DNA of 50,282 nt from an uncultured Gallionellaceae bacterium (GCA_903847155.1 CAINCU010000068.1:1-50282), one strand, 5' to 3'; counted from the first letter of the stretch, positions 18,436 through 27,152 are shown. The notes: generated from the letters alone by a model not told the origin. Numbers and translations are program-made.

Positions 18436-21400
18436 ATGCGAAAAATTCTGATTGCGTTTCTAGCGTCATTCTTCTCAATTGGTGCTGTTTTCGCCGAAAC
18501 AACCGGCGGGATGACCGGCAGTTTCGTCAAGGCAGACTTTAAGAAAGAAATTAACTCACCCAAGTTGCACAAGCTATTGGGAGTGGGCGGCGGCTACCTA
18601 TTTCTGGCTAAACAAGACGGATCGTTAGATGAGGTAAATGAAGATGGGAAGACCATACTGACCTTGGCTGCCAAAGAAGGAGATCACGTTCTGCTAAAAC
18701 AGCCGGAGTCTGTGGCCGTTGAAGGTGACACAATTTACGTTGTGGATAGCGAAACCAATCAGGTGGTGATGTACACGCTTTCAACCGGAAAGTATCAGGG
18801 GCAGTTCGGCGCAAAAACAGGTGGTTTTTTTGGCGGTGACGGCAATGAACTGAAATCGCCACGCGGTATCGCTGTACATGATGGCGTGGTGTATGTTGCA
18901 GATACGGGCAATAATCGAATTCAGCTATTCGGTGTGAATGGTGTCTTCCTGCATACATTGGCACTGAGTGCTGCATCCTCATCTGAGGGGACTCAAGAAA
19001 TACCGTACCGGCTAAAAGGGAATACAGGTGTCGCGCTGGATAGTGATGGAAAAATTTACGTATTGAACACTGGCGACAATCAGGTCAAATATTATTCTCC
19101 GAATGGGCGCTATATTGCGTCCCTACCCGATGTGGGCAATCCTGCATCGTTGAGTGTTGCTGAAGACGGTGTTTACATTGCGGATAACACTGCTTCCACT
19201 ATTTCAAAATACGATTTCGATGGCAAACTGGCTTATACCTTTGGCTCGAAAGGTGAAGGAAAATCGCAGTTTAGACAAATAGCCGGAATTGCAGTGGACA
19301 AGGGGCAGCTAGTCTATATCGGGGATAACGAAAAATCGCTGGTTAACGAATTCTTGACTGTTGCCGGCACAAAATTGGAGACGATTCCTAAGCCTGCAGG
19401 CAGAGTGTCAATGAAATGGCTCGGCAGTATGTCGGCTGAAGTAACGCGCATGGCCGGAAATGGTAAAGGAGCCATTTATGCGGTCAGTAAAGACGGCAAG
19501 AGCTTGATGAAATTTCAGGATGGTGTAGCGGCGGGCGAAATCAAACCAGCGGACATGGAGATCACAGCGGTTACCGTGGATTCTAAAGGCGCAATCTGGG
19601 TACTGGATAATAATAAAAAGCAGGGTGACAAGATTGATGAAACAGGGAAAGTGCTTGTCAGCTTTGGCAGTGCTGGAAGTGGTGCGGGACAATTTAATAG
19701 CCTTACAGCAATAGCTGTTGCGTTGTCCGGCTACGTTTATGTTGCCGATTCAGGCAATCGAACAATTCAAGTGTTCCGGGGGGATGGAGTAATTGCGGGT
19801 AATTTGAGCAGCAATACTGCGAATATTTCCAACCCGATTGCCATGGCGTTCGACACTCGGGACAATTTGTACGTATTGGATTCAGGTCGCGGCAGCGTCA
19901 GTGTTTACTCGGCGGCGAATGGGAATTTTATTCAGGAGTTTGGCAAGCTGAAAGAGGGCAGTATCTTTAGCAAGCCGCTTGATTTGGCCGTTTCCGCTGA
20001 TGAGGTGGTGGTATTGGATGGCAATCAGGTCAAGACGCTAACTCAGAAAGGTGAGTTATTACCTTTGTTTGGCGCAAAAGAAACGGGAGTCGGGACTCTG
20101 CATGACCCCGTAGCACTTGCCACTTCTGGGGGTAGTACGTTACTTGTTGCTGATCGGTCAGAGAAGCGTGTGGAATCTTTTGCAGTTTTATACAAACCAA
20201 TGCAACTGGAACATGTTGCAGCAAAAGGAAATGTGCACGCAATTGAGCTGAATTGGTCTCAACCGTCGCTGCCCTATATAAAAACTTTCCGCGTCTATCG
20301 TTCAAAAACAGAAAATGGCGGTTTTGTCCAGATTGCGACAACCACTACCAATTCTTATGCCGATTCGGGATTGGATGCGGGAGCACACTATTACTATCGC
20401 ATTGCGGCGGTATCAGATTTTGCTTACGAAGGTGCGACCAGTATCGCAGTGAACGCTACTTCCGAGAAATATGTTCCACATCCGCTGTCTGCGATAAAAG
20501 TGGAAACGACTCCTTGGCAGGTCAAGTTGAGTTGGAATCCAGTCCCCGCGCAATACTTTGCCGCATATCGTGTTTATCAAAAAGAAAAAGACGCGTTTGT
20601 AAAAGTGGGTGAGGTAACGCAGCCGGAATTCATCAAGGATGCACTTACTCCAGAAACAAAATATACCTATTACGTAAGCGTGCTAAGCAGCGATGGAACA
20701 GAGTCGGAAAAATTGCCGGCGGACGCAACGACATTGGTATTTAATCGCCCGCCGCTGGATATAGAAGTAGTTAAGCTGCAAAACATCTTTTCCAATTCCT
20801 ACAAGATTTACGAACGTGACGGGGTTGGTGTAATCAAGTTGACCAACAACACCGACAAGCCGATGGACAAGATCAAGGTCAGCTTTGTGTTGAAGAATTT
20901 CATGGATTACTCAACAGAAGGCAAGATAGATAGGCTGATGCCCGGTGAGAGTCAGGAAATGGTTCTAAAAGCGGTATTCAACAATAGCATCTTGAATATA
21001 ACCGAAGACAGTTCGGTGCAGGCGATGATCGAAGCCAGTTATTTCGACAGCGGGAAACGAGTGACTTACAGCAAGAACCCTACAGTAACTGTGTATGACA
21101 AACATCGACTATCTTGGAACGAGCATGAACGCTATGCCGTGTTCGTTACCCCTAAAGACCCGCCCATCATGAACTTGGCGCGCGCCGTAGCTGAAAATTT
21201 CAAAGAAACCAAGGATGAAACTCAGTTGGCCGCCGCTGTGTTTGATGCAATCGGAGTATATGGGGTAACTTACATCCCAAACCCAAGCAATCCCTATCAG
21301 GAAAGTTCAGGCAAGGTGGAAACGGTTGATTACGTCCAGTTCCCGCGCGAAACAATGGATCGAAAAACTGGCGATTGCGTTGACATGGTGGCGCTCTACT

Positions 21401-22188
21401 CGTCGTCATTAGAAAGTATGGGCATCAATACGCTTGCATTGGAAGTCCCAGGGCATCTGCTCATGATGTTCTCTACTGGCATTGCGGCGGACGAAGATGG
21501 TTACACCATGGATAATATGTATGTGATTTACAAAGGTGTACTATGGATACCAGTGGAGACGACTTTGCTTGGTAATTCTTTCATCAAGGCTTGGGAGAAT
21601 GGCAGTGCCACTTACTACAAGTACAAAGATAACGGGCTAACTGTCCTAGATGTGCGTAGCGCGTGGGAAACATACAAGCCTGCCAGTCTGCCGGATTCAA
21701 ACTGGACAATGAGCGGCTTGACGCGTGCAGATATTGAGAAAAAGTTTCCTAGCGATCACTTGTCTGTTTTGAAAATTAGTTCGCAGACAAAAACACGGCG
21801 CTATTTGGCTGCGATCCAAAAGGATCCATCAGATGTGAATGCCCATCTGCAAATGGGCATCATTCTTGCCAAGCTCGGTGATCGCACAGAAGCGATGAAA
21901 TATTTTGACAAGGTACTCAGTCTGGATGCCAAGAATGCAGCAGCAATGAATAATCGTGGCAATCTGTTGATGATCGAAGATAAATATCAGGATGCACTGA
22001 AGGCGTATCTTGCCGCAAGCAAAGCCAGTCCCAAAGATGCCCAAATTTGGGTTAATCTGGCGCGCGCCTACAAACGTATTGGTGAAACTAAAAAAGGCAA
22101 GGCAGCTTTTATTAAAGCACAAGGATTGGATAGCAAAGTCAAAGAGCAATACCGGGCGCTGGCTCTGGAATTGCTGAATTCGATTTAA
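18436..22188 (+). CDS. Secreted NHL-propeller/FN3/transglutaminase-like/TPR protein
   Basis: A 1250-residue exported protein (signal peptide MRKILIAFLASFFSIGAVFA). Domains in order are NHL/six-bladed propeller repeats (about 60-590; for example RGIAVHDGVVYVADTGNNRI and GYVYVADSGNRTIQVF), two fibronectin type III-like domains (about 595-775), a beta-rich linker (about 780-900), a transglutaminase-like domain (about 900-1070), and TPR repeats (about 1130-1245). The transglutaminase-like triad can be read as Cys981 (RKTGDCVDMVA), His1007 (EVPGHLLMMF) and Glu1041 (WIPVETTLLG), the last replacing the usual Asp. Its substrate is unknown, and an envelope or surface scaffold role is inferred. It lies between the CHASE2 cyclase and a small secreted protein in one apparent operon. 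Confidence 0.85.
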   Translation: MRKILIAFLASFFSIGAVFAETTGGMTGSFVKADFKKEINSPKLHKLLGVGGGYLFLAKQDGSLDEVNEDGKTILTLAAKEGDHVLLKQPESVAVEGDTIYVVDSETNQVVMYTLSTGKYQGQFGAKTGGFFGGDGNELKSPRGIAVHDGVVYVADTGNNRIQLFGVNGVFLHTLALSAASSSEGTQEIPYRLKGNTGVALDSDGKIYVLNTGDNQVKYYSPNGRYIASLPDVGNPASLSVAEDGVYIADNTASTISKYDFDGKLAYTFGSKGEGKSQFRQIAGIAVDKGQLVYIGDNEKSLVNEFLTVAGTKLETIPKPAGRVSMKWLGSMSAEVTRMAGNGKGAIYAVSKDGKSLMKFQDGVAAGEIKPADMEITAVTVDSKGAIWVLDNNKKQGDKIDETGKVLVSFGSAGSGAGQFNSLTAIAVALSGYVYVADSGNRTIQVFRGDGVIAGNLSSNTANISNPIAMAFDTRDNLYVLDSGRGSVSVYSAANGNFIQEFGKLKEGSIFSKPLDLAVSADEVVVLDGNQVKTLTQKGELLPLFGAKETGVGTLHDPVALATSGGSTLLVADRSEKRVESFAVLYKPMQLEHVAAKGNVHAIELNWSQPSLPYIKTFRVYRSKTENGGFVQIATTTTNSYADSGLDAGAHYYYRIAAVSDFAYEGATSIAVNATSEKYVPHPLSAIKVETTPWQVKLSWNPVPAQYFAAYRVYQKEKDAFVKVGEVTQPEFIKDALTPETKYTYYVSVLSSDGTESEKLPADATTLVFNRPPLDIEVVKLQNIFSNSYKIYERDGVGVIKLTNNTDKPMDKIKVSFVLKNFMDYSTEGKIDRLMPGESQEMVLKAVFNNSILNITEDSSVQAMIEASYFDSGKRVTYSKNPTVTVYDKHRLSWNEHERYAVFVTPKDPPIMNLARAVAENFKETKDETQLAAAVFDAIGVYGVTYIPNPSNPYQESSGKVETVDYVQFPRETMDRKTGDCVDMVALYSSSLESMGINTLALEVPGHLLMMFSTGIAADEDGYTMDNMYVIYKGVLWIPVETTLLGNSFIKAWENGSATYYKYKDNGLTVLDVRSAWETYKPASLPDSNWTMSGLTRADIEKKFPSDHLSVLKISSQTKTRRYLAAIQKDPSDVNAHLQMGIILAKLGDRTEAMKYFDKVLSLDAKNAAAMNNRGNLLMIEDKYQDALKAYLAASKASPKDAQIWVNLARAYKRIGETKKGKAAFIKAQGLDSKVKEQYRALALELLNSI

Positions 22189-22230
22189 ATTGTCGAGCCG
22201 GTCAGGTAATACTAACCAAGGAGAAATACC

Positions 22231-22626
22231 ATGAAAAAATTGATTGCATTATTCGTGCTGTTAGGCGTGATACTGGCTACCCCCAGCTACGCAGCAGGAA
22301 GTACCGATGGTACGTCGCTGTGGGAGAGACTCCGCAAAAAAATCGAAACGATGACTCCGCAAAAGAAATTGAGCACCACTACTGCAGCAGGGGGAGTGCG
22401 AGGTTCATTGGCTGATGCGGACGACATCTATTGGAAGGGAGAGACCAAGGTTCAAGTAATCGATTCGGATGAATTAGCCGCGTTTAAAAAAGCTATAGCT
22501 TTGGTTGATGCAGGAAATGCCACAGGAGCGAAAGCTGCGTTCACCGATTTTATCCAGCAGAACCCCGACAGTGCCCTGCGCGGTGATGCTGAGGCCGCAC
22601 TTGCTCAGTTGAAAGAGATAAAATAG
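22231..22626 (+). CDS. Small secreted protein of unknown function
   Basis: A 131-residue protein with a signal peptide (MKKLIALFVLLGVILATPSYA) and a C-terminal helical repeat resembling one TPR/outer-membrane-assembly unit (KKAIALVDAGNATGAKAAF and DAEAALAQLKEIK). AAGGAG lies seven bases before the ATG. It follows the 1250-residue secreted protein by 42 bases and probably shares its transcript, so it may be a periplasmic partner of that protein. I do not recognise a named family. Confidence 0.7.
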   Translation: MKKLIALFVLLGVILATPSYAAGSTDGTSLWERLRKKIETMTPQKKLSTTTAAGGVRGSLADADDIYWKGETKVQVIDSDELAAFKKAIALVDAGNATGAKAAFTDFIQQNPDSALRGDAEAALAQLKEIK

Positions 22627-22640
22627 CGCTAACTTGGTTC

Positions 22641-22665
22641 GGAGCGGCTGGTAGAAAGCCGCTCC
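22641..22665 (+). terminator. Hairpin before hemA
   Basis: GGAGCGGCT (22641-22649) and AGCCGCTCC (22657-22665) form a perfect 9-bp stem with a 7-nt loop, just before a TATAAT (22672-22677) that may be the hemA -10 element. No U-tract follows, so termination would be inefficient or factor-assisted. Confidence 0.4.
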
Positions 22666-22711
22666 AGCCTCTATAATCCCGCCCCCGAAACATCAGGATA
22701 GCGGGCATCAT

Positions 22712-23965
22712 ATGCAGTTATTCACCTTTGGCATAAACCATCAAACTGCGCCGCTAGACGTGCGCGAGCAGATTGCGTTCAATGCCGAGACAATGGATGT
22801 TGCGCTACGCGACTTGGTCGGTAATGGTGCGGCCAAAGAAGCGACCATCCTTTCTACTTGCAACCGCACCGAAGTGTATTGCTGCACAGGTGCGCCCGCG
22901 CAAGCCGTGGATTGGCTGGCCTCCTATCATCACTTGAATAGCAATGTAATCGAACCGTATATCTACCGCCTGCCGCAAGAGCAAGCCGTGAAACATGCTT
23001 TCCGTGTGGCCAGCGGACTGGACTCGATGGTGTTGGGCGAACCGCAGATTCTCGGGCAGATGAAACAAGCGGTGCGTCAGGCCGAACAAGCAGGCACACT
23101 GGGTTTCATGCTGCACAAACTGTTCCAACGTACCTTCTCTGTTGCTAAAGACGTGCGCACGCAGACCGAGATCGGAGCCAATCTGGTATCCATGGCCGCT
23201 GCGGCGGTCAAGCTGGCAGAACGCATCTACCCCAGTATCGCTGAGCAACGCATTCTGTTCATTGGTGCGGGCGAAATGATTGAACTTAACGCAGTGCATT
23301 TTGCGGCACGCAAACCAAAGCAGATCACGGTGGCGAATCGCACACTCGAACGCGCCCAGACTCTGGCGCGCCGCATCGATGGACATGCCATCACACTAAA
23401 CGAACTTCCCGAGCAAATCGCCCAGCACGACATCATCGTTACCTGTACCGCAAGTCCCTTGCCGATTCTGGGAAAAGGTATGGTCGAACGTGCTCTCAAA
23501 CAGCGCAAGCACCGCCCGTTGTTCATCGTTGATCTGGCCGTGCCGCGCGATGTGGAACCCGAAGTGGCGGATATGAATGACGTGTTTCTGTACACGGTGG
23601 ATGACCTGTCGGAAGTGGTGCGGGATGGACTGGATGCGCGCCAAGGTGCGGTGAAAGAAGCTGAAGTCATCATCGATTCCAGCGTCAATGAATTCATTCA
23701 CTGGATGGAATCGCGCGGCGTGGTACCCACCATACGTGCCTTGCGTGACCATGCCGAACGCCAACGTCGTGGTGAGATGGAAAAAGCCTTGCGCGCACTA
23801 GCCAAAGGCGACACACCGGAAAAAGTACTGGAAAGTCTGAGTAGTTCATTGACCAACAAGTTCCTGCATGCCCCCACACAAACGCTTAACCAGGCACAAA
23901 CTGGTGATCGCGAAGCGCTGCTGGATGCAATACATCGCATCTACCACCTGCACGATACCGAATGA
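22712..23965 (+). CDS. hemA: Glutamyl-tRNA reductase
   Basis: A 417-residue enzyme of the C5 pathway that reduces glutamyl-tRNA(Glu) to glutamate-1-semialdehyde, the first step of tetrapyrrole synthesis. The catalytic cysteine is in [27 protein letters not shown], the Rossmann motif [16 protein letters not shown] and the C-terminal dimerisation helices are all present. It overlaps prfA by 4 bp (ATGA), the usual hemA-prfA arrangement. A TATAAT at 22672 may be its promoter -10. Confidence 0.97.
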   Translation: MQLFTFGINHQTAPLDVREQIAFNAETMDVALRDLVGNGAAKEATILSTCNRTEVYCCTGAPAQAVDWLASYHHLNSNVIEPYIYRLPQEQAVKHAFRVASGLDSMVLGEPQILGQMKQAVRQAEQAGTLGFMLHKLFQRTFSVAKDVRTQTEIGANLVSMAAAAVKLAERIYPSIAEQRILFIGAGEMIELNAVHFAARKPKQITVANRTLERAQTLARRIDGHAITLNELPEQIAQHDIIVTCTASPLPILGKGMVERALKQRKHRPLFIVDLAVPRDVEPEVADMNDVFLYTVDDLSEVVRDGLDARQGAVKEAEVIIDSSVNEFIHWMESRGVVPTIRALRDHAERQRRGEMEKALRALAKGDTPEKVLESLSSSLTNKFLHAPTQTLNQAQTGDREALLDAIHRIYHLHDTE

Positions 23966-25044
23966 ATTCCAGCATTTCAGCCAAACTCGCCCAACTCAGT
24001 GAACGGTTGGACGAGGTCACCAGCTTATTGAGCAGCGAAGAAGCCACGCGCAACATGGAAAGCTTTCGCAAACTCAACCGCGAACGTGCTGACATCGAGC
24101 CTGTGGTAGGGCTTTACCATGCTTACCAATCGTGCGAAGCCGACATCGCCACCGCTCAGGAAATGGCAGGCGATCCCGACATGCGCGAATTCGCCGAGGC
24201 CGAGATCAAGGCCGGACGCGAAAAGCTGGAACAACTCGAAGTCGAATTGCAGAAGCAATTGCTGCCGAAAGATCCTAACGACGAACGCAACGTGTTCCTT
24301 GAAGTGCGCGCCGGAACCGGCGGCGATGAAGCTGCCATCTTCGCGGGTGACATCTTTCGCATGTACCTGCGCTTTGCCGAACGCCGCCGTTGGCAAGTTG
24401 AGATCATCTCGGAAAGCTTGGGTGAAATGGGCGGCTACAAAGAAGTCATCGCGCGCATCATCGGCCAGGGCGCTTACTCGGTAATGAAATTTGAATCCGG
24501 TGCACACCGTGTGCAGCGCGTGCCTGCCACCGAAACACAAGGCCGCATCCACACCTCCGCCTGTACCGTCGCCATCCTGCCCGAAGCCGACGAAGTGGGC
24601 GAAGTCGAACTCAACCCCGCCGAACTGCGTATCGACACCTTCCGCGCATCCGGTGCGGGCGGGCAACACATTAACAAAACCGACTCTGCCGTGCGCATCA
24701 CCCACCTGCCTACCGGCACTGTGGTCGAATGCCAGGACGGACGCTCGCAACATCAGAACAAAGCGCAAGCTTTGCGCGTGCTGGCGGCACGCATCAAAGA
24801 CAAACAGGAACAAGCCGCGCACAGCAAAGTTGCCGCCGAACGCAAATCGCTGGTGGGCAGCGGCGACCGCTCCGAACGCATCCGCACCTACAACTTCCCC
24901 CAAGGCCGCGTCACCGACCACCGCATCAACCTCACCCTATACAAGATGGATCACATCATGGACGGCGACATCAGCGAACTCACCAATGCGCTGATGGCAG
25001 AGCATCAGGCAGAACAGCTCGCGGCGCTGGCGGGTGAAGGCTGA
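23962..25044 (+). CDS. prfA: Peptide chain release factor 1
   Basis: A 360-residue, full-length RF1 that reads UAG and UAA stop codons and triggers peptide release. The GGQ loop is in [18 protein letters not shown], and the segment [15 protein letters not shown] of domain 2 leads to the stop-codon recognition region. It is coupled to hemA. Its glutamine in GGQ is the substrate of PrmC, which in most relatives follows immediately. Here 830 bases of repeat-bearing sequence and a small gene intervene. Confidence 0.97.
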   Translation: MNSSISAKLAQLSERLDEVTSLLSSEEATRNMESFRKLNRERADIEPVVGLYHAYQSCEADIATAQEMAGDPDMREFAEAEIKAGREKLEQLEVELQKQLLPKDPNDERNVFLEVRAGTGGDEAAIFAGDIFRMYLRFAERRRWQVEIISESLGEMGGYKEVIARIIGQGAYSVMKFESGAHRVQRVPATETQGRIHTSACTVAILPEADEVGEVELNPAELRIDTFRASGAGGQHINKTDSAVRITHLPTGTVVECQDGRSQHQNKAQALRVLAARIKDKQEQAAHSKVAAERKSLVGSGDRSERIRTYNFPQGRVTDHRINLTLYKMDHIMDGDISELTNALMAEHQAEQLAALAGEG

Positions 25045-25192
25045 AATCGTTCGCGGGAATATATAGCGCTTGGCATATTGACCCTGTATCTCTGGCGGGT
25101 TAGGGTTCGGGTATGAATCGGCTCGATCACTCCATTCTTTTGAAATTCAGTTTCACATCCCCGCTTGTGAATAAATATTTCAGCAAGCTCGT

Positions 25193-25217
25193 AAAACAAT
25201 TCGAACCCGACCCCTTT
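25193..25217. repeat. Left copy of a 25-bp imperfect inverted repeat
   Basis: The reverse complement starts AAAGGGGTCGGGTTCGAATT and matches the copy at 25790-25814 at 23 of 25 positions. The two copies bracket the segment inserted between prfA and prmC. Confidence 0.75.
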
Positions 25218-25237
25218 CGACCGTTCAAGCTGTCGTT

Positions 25238-25267
25238 ATGCAGATCGCCTATTGACGGGCGTGTGCG
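25238..25267. repeat. Dispersed palindromic repeat, copy C (single arm)
   Basis: ATGCAGATCGCCTATTGACG and the following GGCGTGTGCG match the right arm of copy E. No left arm is seen, so this is a half element within the prfA-prmC insert. Confidence 0.7.
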
Positions 25268-25307
25268 TGGTTGTTGCCGACTTGCCTCGAAGAGGCTCTT
25301 GCACCCT

Positions 25308-25478
25308 ATGGGTGTCGGCTTTACAACCATGGCCTACCCCTTGCGGGTGTTCGGTTACGTCAGACGTGGCGTGTTGGTTGTGGCGGCGTTGCTTGGTGGG
25401 AATGATGTGATGAATGGTTTGTTTGGGCGAAGCAAATTCGATGCGGCGAACAATACTGAAGAAAGGTTGGCGGCATGA
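25308..25478 (+). CDS. Doubtful small ORF ahead of the secreted-protein gene
   Basis: A frame whose later ATGs (25308 and 25329) give 50-56 residues with a hydrophobic middle (GVLVVAALLGGNDVMNG). It ends in ATGA overlapping the next gene's start at 25475, which hints at coupling. The frame extends upstream through repeat copy C, so any true N-terminus is lost or recent. No family is recognised. Confidence 0.25.
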   Translation: MGVGFTTMAYPLRVFGYVRRGVLVVAALLGGNDVMNGLFGRSKFDAANNTEERLAA

Positions 25479-25873
25479 AGACGATGATGAAAGGATTGAT
25501 TGCGGTACTGCTCTTGATTGCGAGTGGGTCGGTTGTGTTGGCAGGCGTTGCAGCAATACCGGATGAACCGTTGCCGCCGGTGGTGCAGACGCTGATCGGG
25601 ATGAAAATTCCGCCGAAAGTCGTGGGAAAAAGTGGAGCTCCTATTCCTAATTTCATCGAGATTGGTGGCGGGATGCTGAATAGGAAAATAGGTAGCGAGG
25701 CGCCTAAAGCAGAACTAGGATATGACGAGGGAATAATTGATGAGAAATGGCCGGTGTTTATAGTGAGTGCTGTACACGCCGATAGAATCAAAGGGGTCAG
25801 GCTCGAATTGTTTTTCGACCTTCTTCTCCATTCAAAGCGTCAAGACTTTCCGACTCGCAGCTTAAGCCGCTGA
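25475..25873 (+). CDS. Hypothetical secreted protein, C-terminus altered by a repeat
   Basis: A 132-residue product with a signal peptide (about residues 5-23, ending in SVVLAGVAA) and no recognised domain. The middle is rich in Pro, Gly and Ile (PPKVVGKSGAPIPNFIEIGG). Codons from about residue 106 (KGVRLELFF) are read from the right 25-bp inverted repeat at 25790-25814, so the present C-terminus is probably not the original one. AAAGG precedes the ATG by nine bases. It sits inside the otherwise compact hemA-prfA-prmC unit and ends 4 bases before prmC. Confidence 0.5.
   Translation: MKTMMKGLIAVLLLIASGSVVLAGVAAIPDEPLPPVVQTLIGMKIPPKVVGKSGAPIPNFIEIGGGMLNRKIGSEAPKAELGYDEGIIDEKWPVFIVSAVHADRIKGVRLELFFDLLLHSKRQDFPTRSLSR
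25790..25814. repeat. Right copy of a 25-bp imperfect inverted repeat
   Basis: Starts AAAGGGGTCAGGCTCGAATT, the inverted partner of 25193-25217 with two mismatches. It resembles GGGGTC-type intergenic repeats that I associate with Y1 (RAYT) transposases in proteobacteria. That link is from memory and unproven here. Confidence 0.7.
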
Positions 25874-25877
25874 GGCC

Positions 25878-26837
25878 ATGACTGTAAGCATGCAACGCGA
25901 CATCTCATCTCTCCTGATGCAAGACAGAGCTACGCTGGAAGCCGCGTTAGGCTTGGATTTCAGCACGGCGCGCATCGAGGTGCAGTCTTTGTTGCAGCAT
26001 GTTCTGCACGTGCCGCGCGCTTATCTGTTGGCGCATCCAGAGCAGGCGCTGAGTGAAACTCAACAAGACGCTTATAAAGTTCTGCTGCAACGCCGCATAC
26101 GCGGTGAGCCGATTGCGCATTTGCTGGAGGAGCGCGAGTTCTTCGGGTTGAGTTTCAAGGTTACGGTGGATACCTTGATTCCGCGACCGGAGACGGAGTT
26201 GCTGGTGGAATTGGCGTTGCAACGCATTCCCTCACTCCAACCCTCTGATGGAACAACTAGCCATTCGACTAGGCTGTCCAAAAACGCCAGCCAAGTCGCT
26301 GGTTATCCCAAAGGGAGAGTGGGCAAGTTCCGTGTTCTCGATCTCGGCACAGGTACTGGTGCAATCGCTTTATCCATCGCGCATACGAGGATGGATGTGG
26401 AGGTGCTGGCGGTGGATGCATCGGCAACGGCTTTGCAGGTGGCGCGCGAAAATGCGCAGCGCTTGGGTGCGTGCAACGTGAGCTTCTTGCACAGCGACTG
26501 GTTTTCCGCCCTCGAAGCCCAACGCTTCGATCTCATCGTTTCCAATCCGCCGTATATCGCGACAGACGATGTGCATCTCTCGCAGGGTGATGTGCGCTTT
26601 GAACCTTTGTCTGCCTTGGTTTCCGGTGTGGATGGGTTGGATGATATTCGGCGCATTATTCAGGCTGCGCCGCATTATCTATCTGCAAACGGTTGGTTGC
26701 TGCTGGAGCACGGTTACGACCAAGCGCAGCTGGTGCGAGATTTGTTGGAGCAAAACGGATTCAGTGAAGTTTTTTCAGAAAAAGATATAGCGGGTATAGA
26801 ACGGGTGAGCGGCGGGTGTTTGCATCCAGGCCAATAA
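25878..26837 (+). CDS. prmC: Release-factor glutamine methyltransferase, with insertion
   Basis: A 319-residue SAM-dependent N5-glutamine methyltransferase that modifies the GGQ glutamine of RF1 and RF2. The N-terminal helical domain is followed by IPRPETELLVE, the SAM loop VLDLGTGTGAIALSIA and the catalytic NPPY (IVSNPPYIA). The protein is about 35-40 residues longer than usual because about 32 residues (about 117-149) separate RIP from FRVLDLGTG, where relatives have only a few. That stretch is encoded by a palindromic repeat. The stop TAA (26835-26837) lies in the left arm of repeat copy D, so the last residues may also be altered. All catalytic motifs are intact, so activity is plausible. 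Confidence 0.93.
   Translation: MTVSMQRDISSLLMQDRATLEAALGLDFSTARIEVQSLLQHVLHVPRAYLLAHPEQALSETQQDAYKVLLQRRIRGEPIAHLLEEREFFGLSFKVTVDTLIPRPETELLVELALQRIPSLQPSDGTTSHSTRLSKNASQVAGYPKGRVGKFRVLDLGTGTGAIALSIAHTRMDVEVLAVDASATALQVARENAQRLGACNVSFLHSDWFSALEAQRFDLIVSNPPYIATDDVHLSQGDVRFEPLSALVSGVDGLDDIRRIIQAAPHYLSANGWLLLEHGYDQAQLVRDLLEQNGFSEVFSEKDIAGIERVSGGCLHPGQ
26227..26324 (+). repeat. In-frame palindromic element inside prmC
   Basis: The segment begins TCCCTCACTCCAACCCTCT (26228-26246) and ends CCCAAAGGGAGAGTGGGC (26307-26324), imperfectly complementary ends of the CCCTC.../...GAGGG type seen in many intergenic repeats. Inner hairpins include CTAGCC/GGCTGT-like (26258-26277) and CCAGC-CAAGTC-GCTGG (26287-26302). 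It keeps the reading frame and encodes about 32 residues rich in Ser, Thr, Gly and Lys. Confidence 0.7.
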
Positions 26838-26919
26838 AAACGGGCATCTAGCGCCGTTGGGTATAGAGTGCGACAGTAAAGATATAGGCCGATATATAGG
26901 CCAAACGGCATATAGGCAA
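26829..26919. repeat. Dispersed palindromic repeat, copy D
   Basis: The left arm GGCCAATAAAAACGGGCATC (26829-26848) overlaps the prmC stop codon. It is followed by a divergent right part with three TATAGGC units (GATATAGGCC, ATATATAGGCC, CATATAGGCA) up to 26919. A similar GATATAGGCCGAT stretch occurs at copy H. Confidence 0.65.
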
Positions 26920-26988
26920 AGCAAAATGAGCTTCATACAATTCGCCCCGAGTTGTGAGCTTTGAGTTGTAGCCAACTCGATCTTTCAT
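26848..26988 (-). CDS. Possible 46-residue small protein with strong ribosome site
   Basis: On the minus strand AGGAGGAGAG lies two bases before an ATG at 26988, the strongest Shine-Dalgarno match in this part of the window. The frame starts MKDRVGYNSKLTTRGELYEA and runs to TAG at 26848. Its second half (ICRLAYISAYIFTVALY) is read from repeat copy D, so the original gene is probably truncated. The N-terminus resembles short leader-like hypothetical peptides, and no function is recognised. Confidence 0.3.
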   Translation of the reverse strand: MKDRVGYNSKLTTRGELYEAHFALPICRLAYISAYIFTVALYTQRR

Positions 26989-27004
26989 ACTCTCCTCCTA
27001 TTCT

Positions 27005-27033
27005 GGGCCATCGCAAGGTGGCCCGTTTTTTTT
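27005..27033 (+). terminator. Intrinsic terminator after prmC
   Basis: GGGCCA and TGGCCC pair around an 8-nt loop and are followed by G and eight Ts. It would end the hemA-prfA-prmC transcript before the convergent argH. Confidence 0.9.
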
Positions 27034-27060
27034 GCCCGGAAGAATATCTAAAAGATGGCC

Positions 27061-27135
27061 TTGCCCGCAAGCCAATAAATACGGGCATCTCCACGATGCG
27101 CCAAGTATAGATCGCCTATTGACGGGCGTGTGCGG
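27061..27135. repeat. Dispersed palindromic repeat, copy E
   Basis: CGCAAGCCAATAAATACGGG leads into CATCTCC, then AGATCGCCTATTGACGGGCG and TGTGCGG. It lies between the convergent prmC and argH and has the same layout as copy A. Confidence 0.8.
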
Positions 27136-27152
27136 GGCAGGGGGTTAAAAAA

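Noticed and set aside
24025-24921. Antisense ORF over prfA (298 codons)
   Set aside because: A codon-bias shadow of prfA. It is rich in Gly/Phe/Ala/His with no family features.
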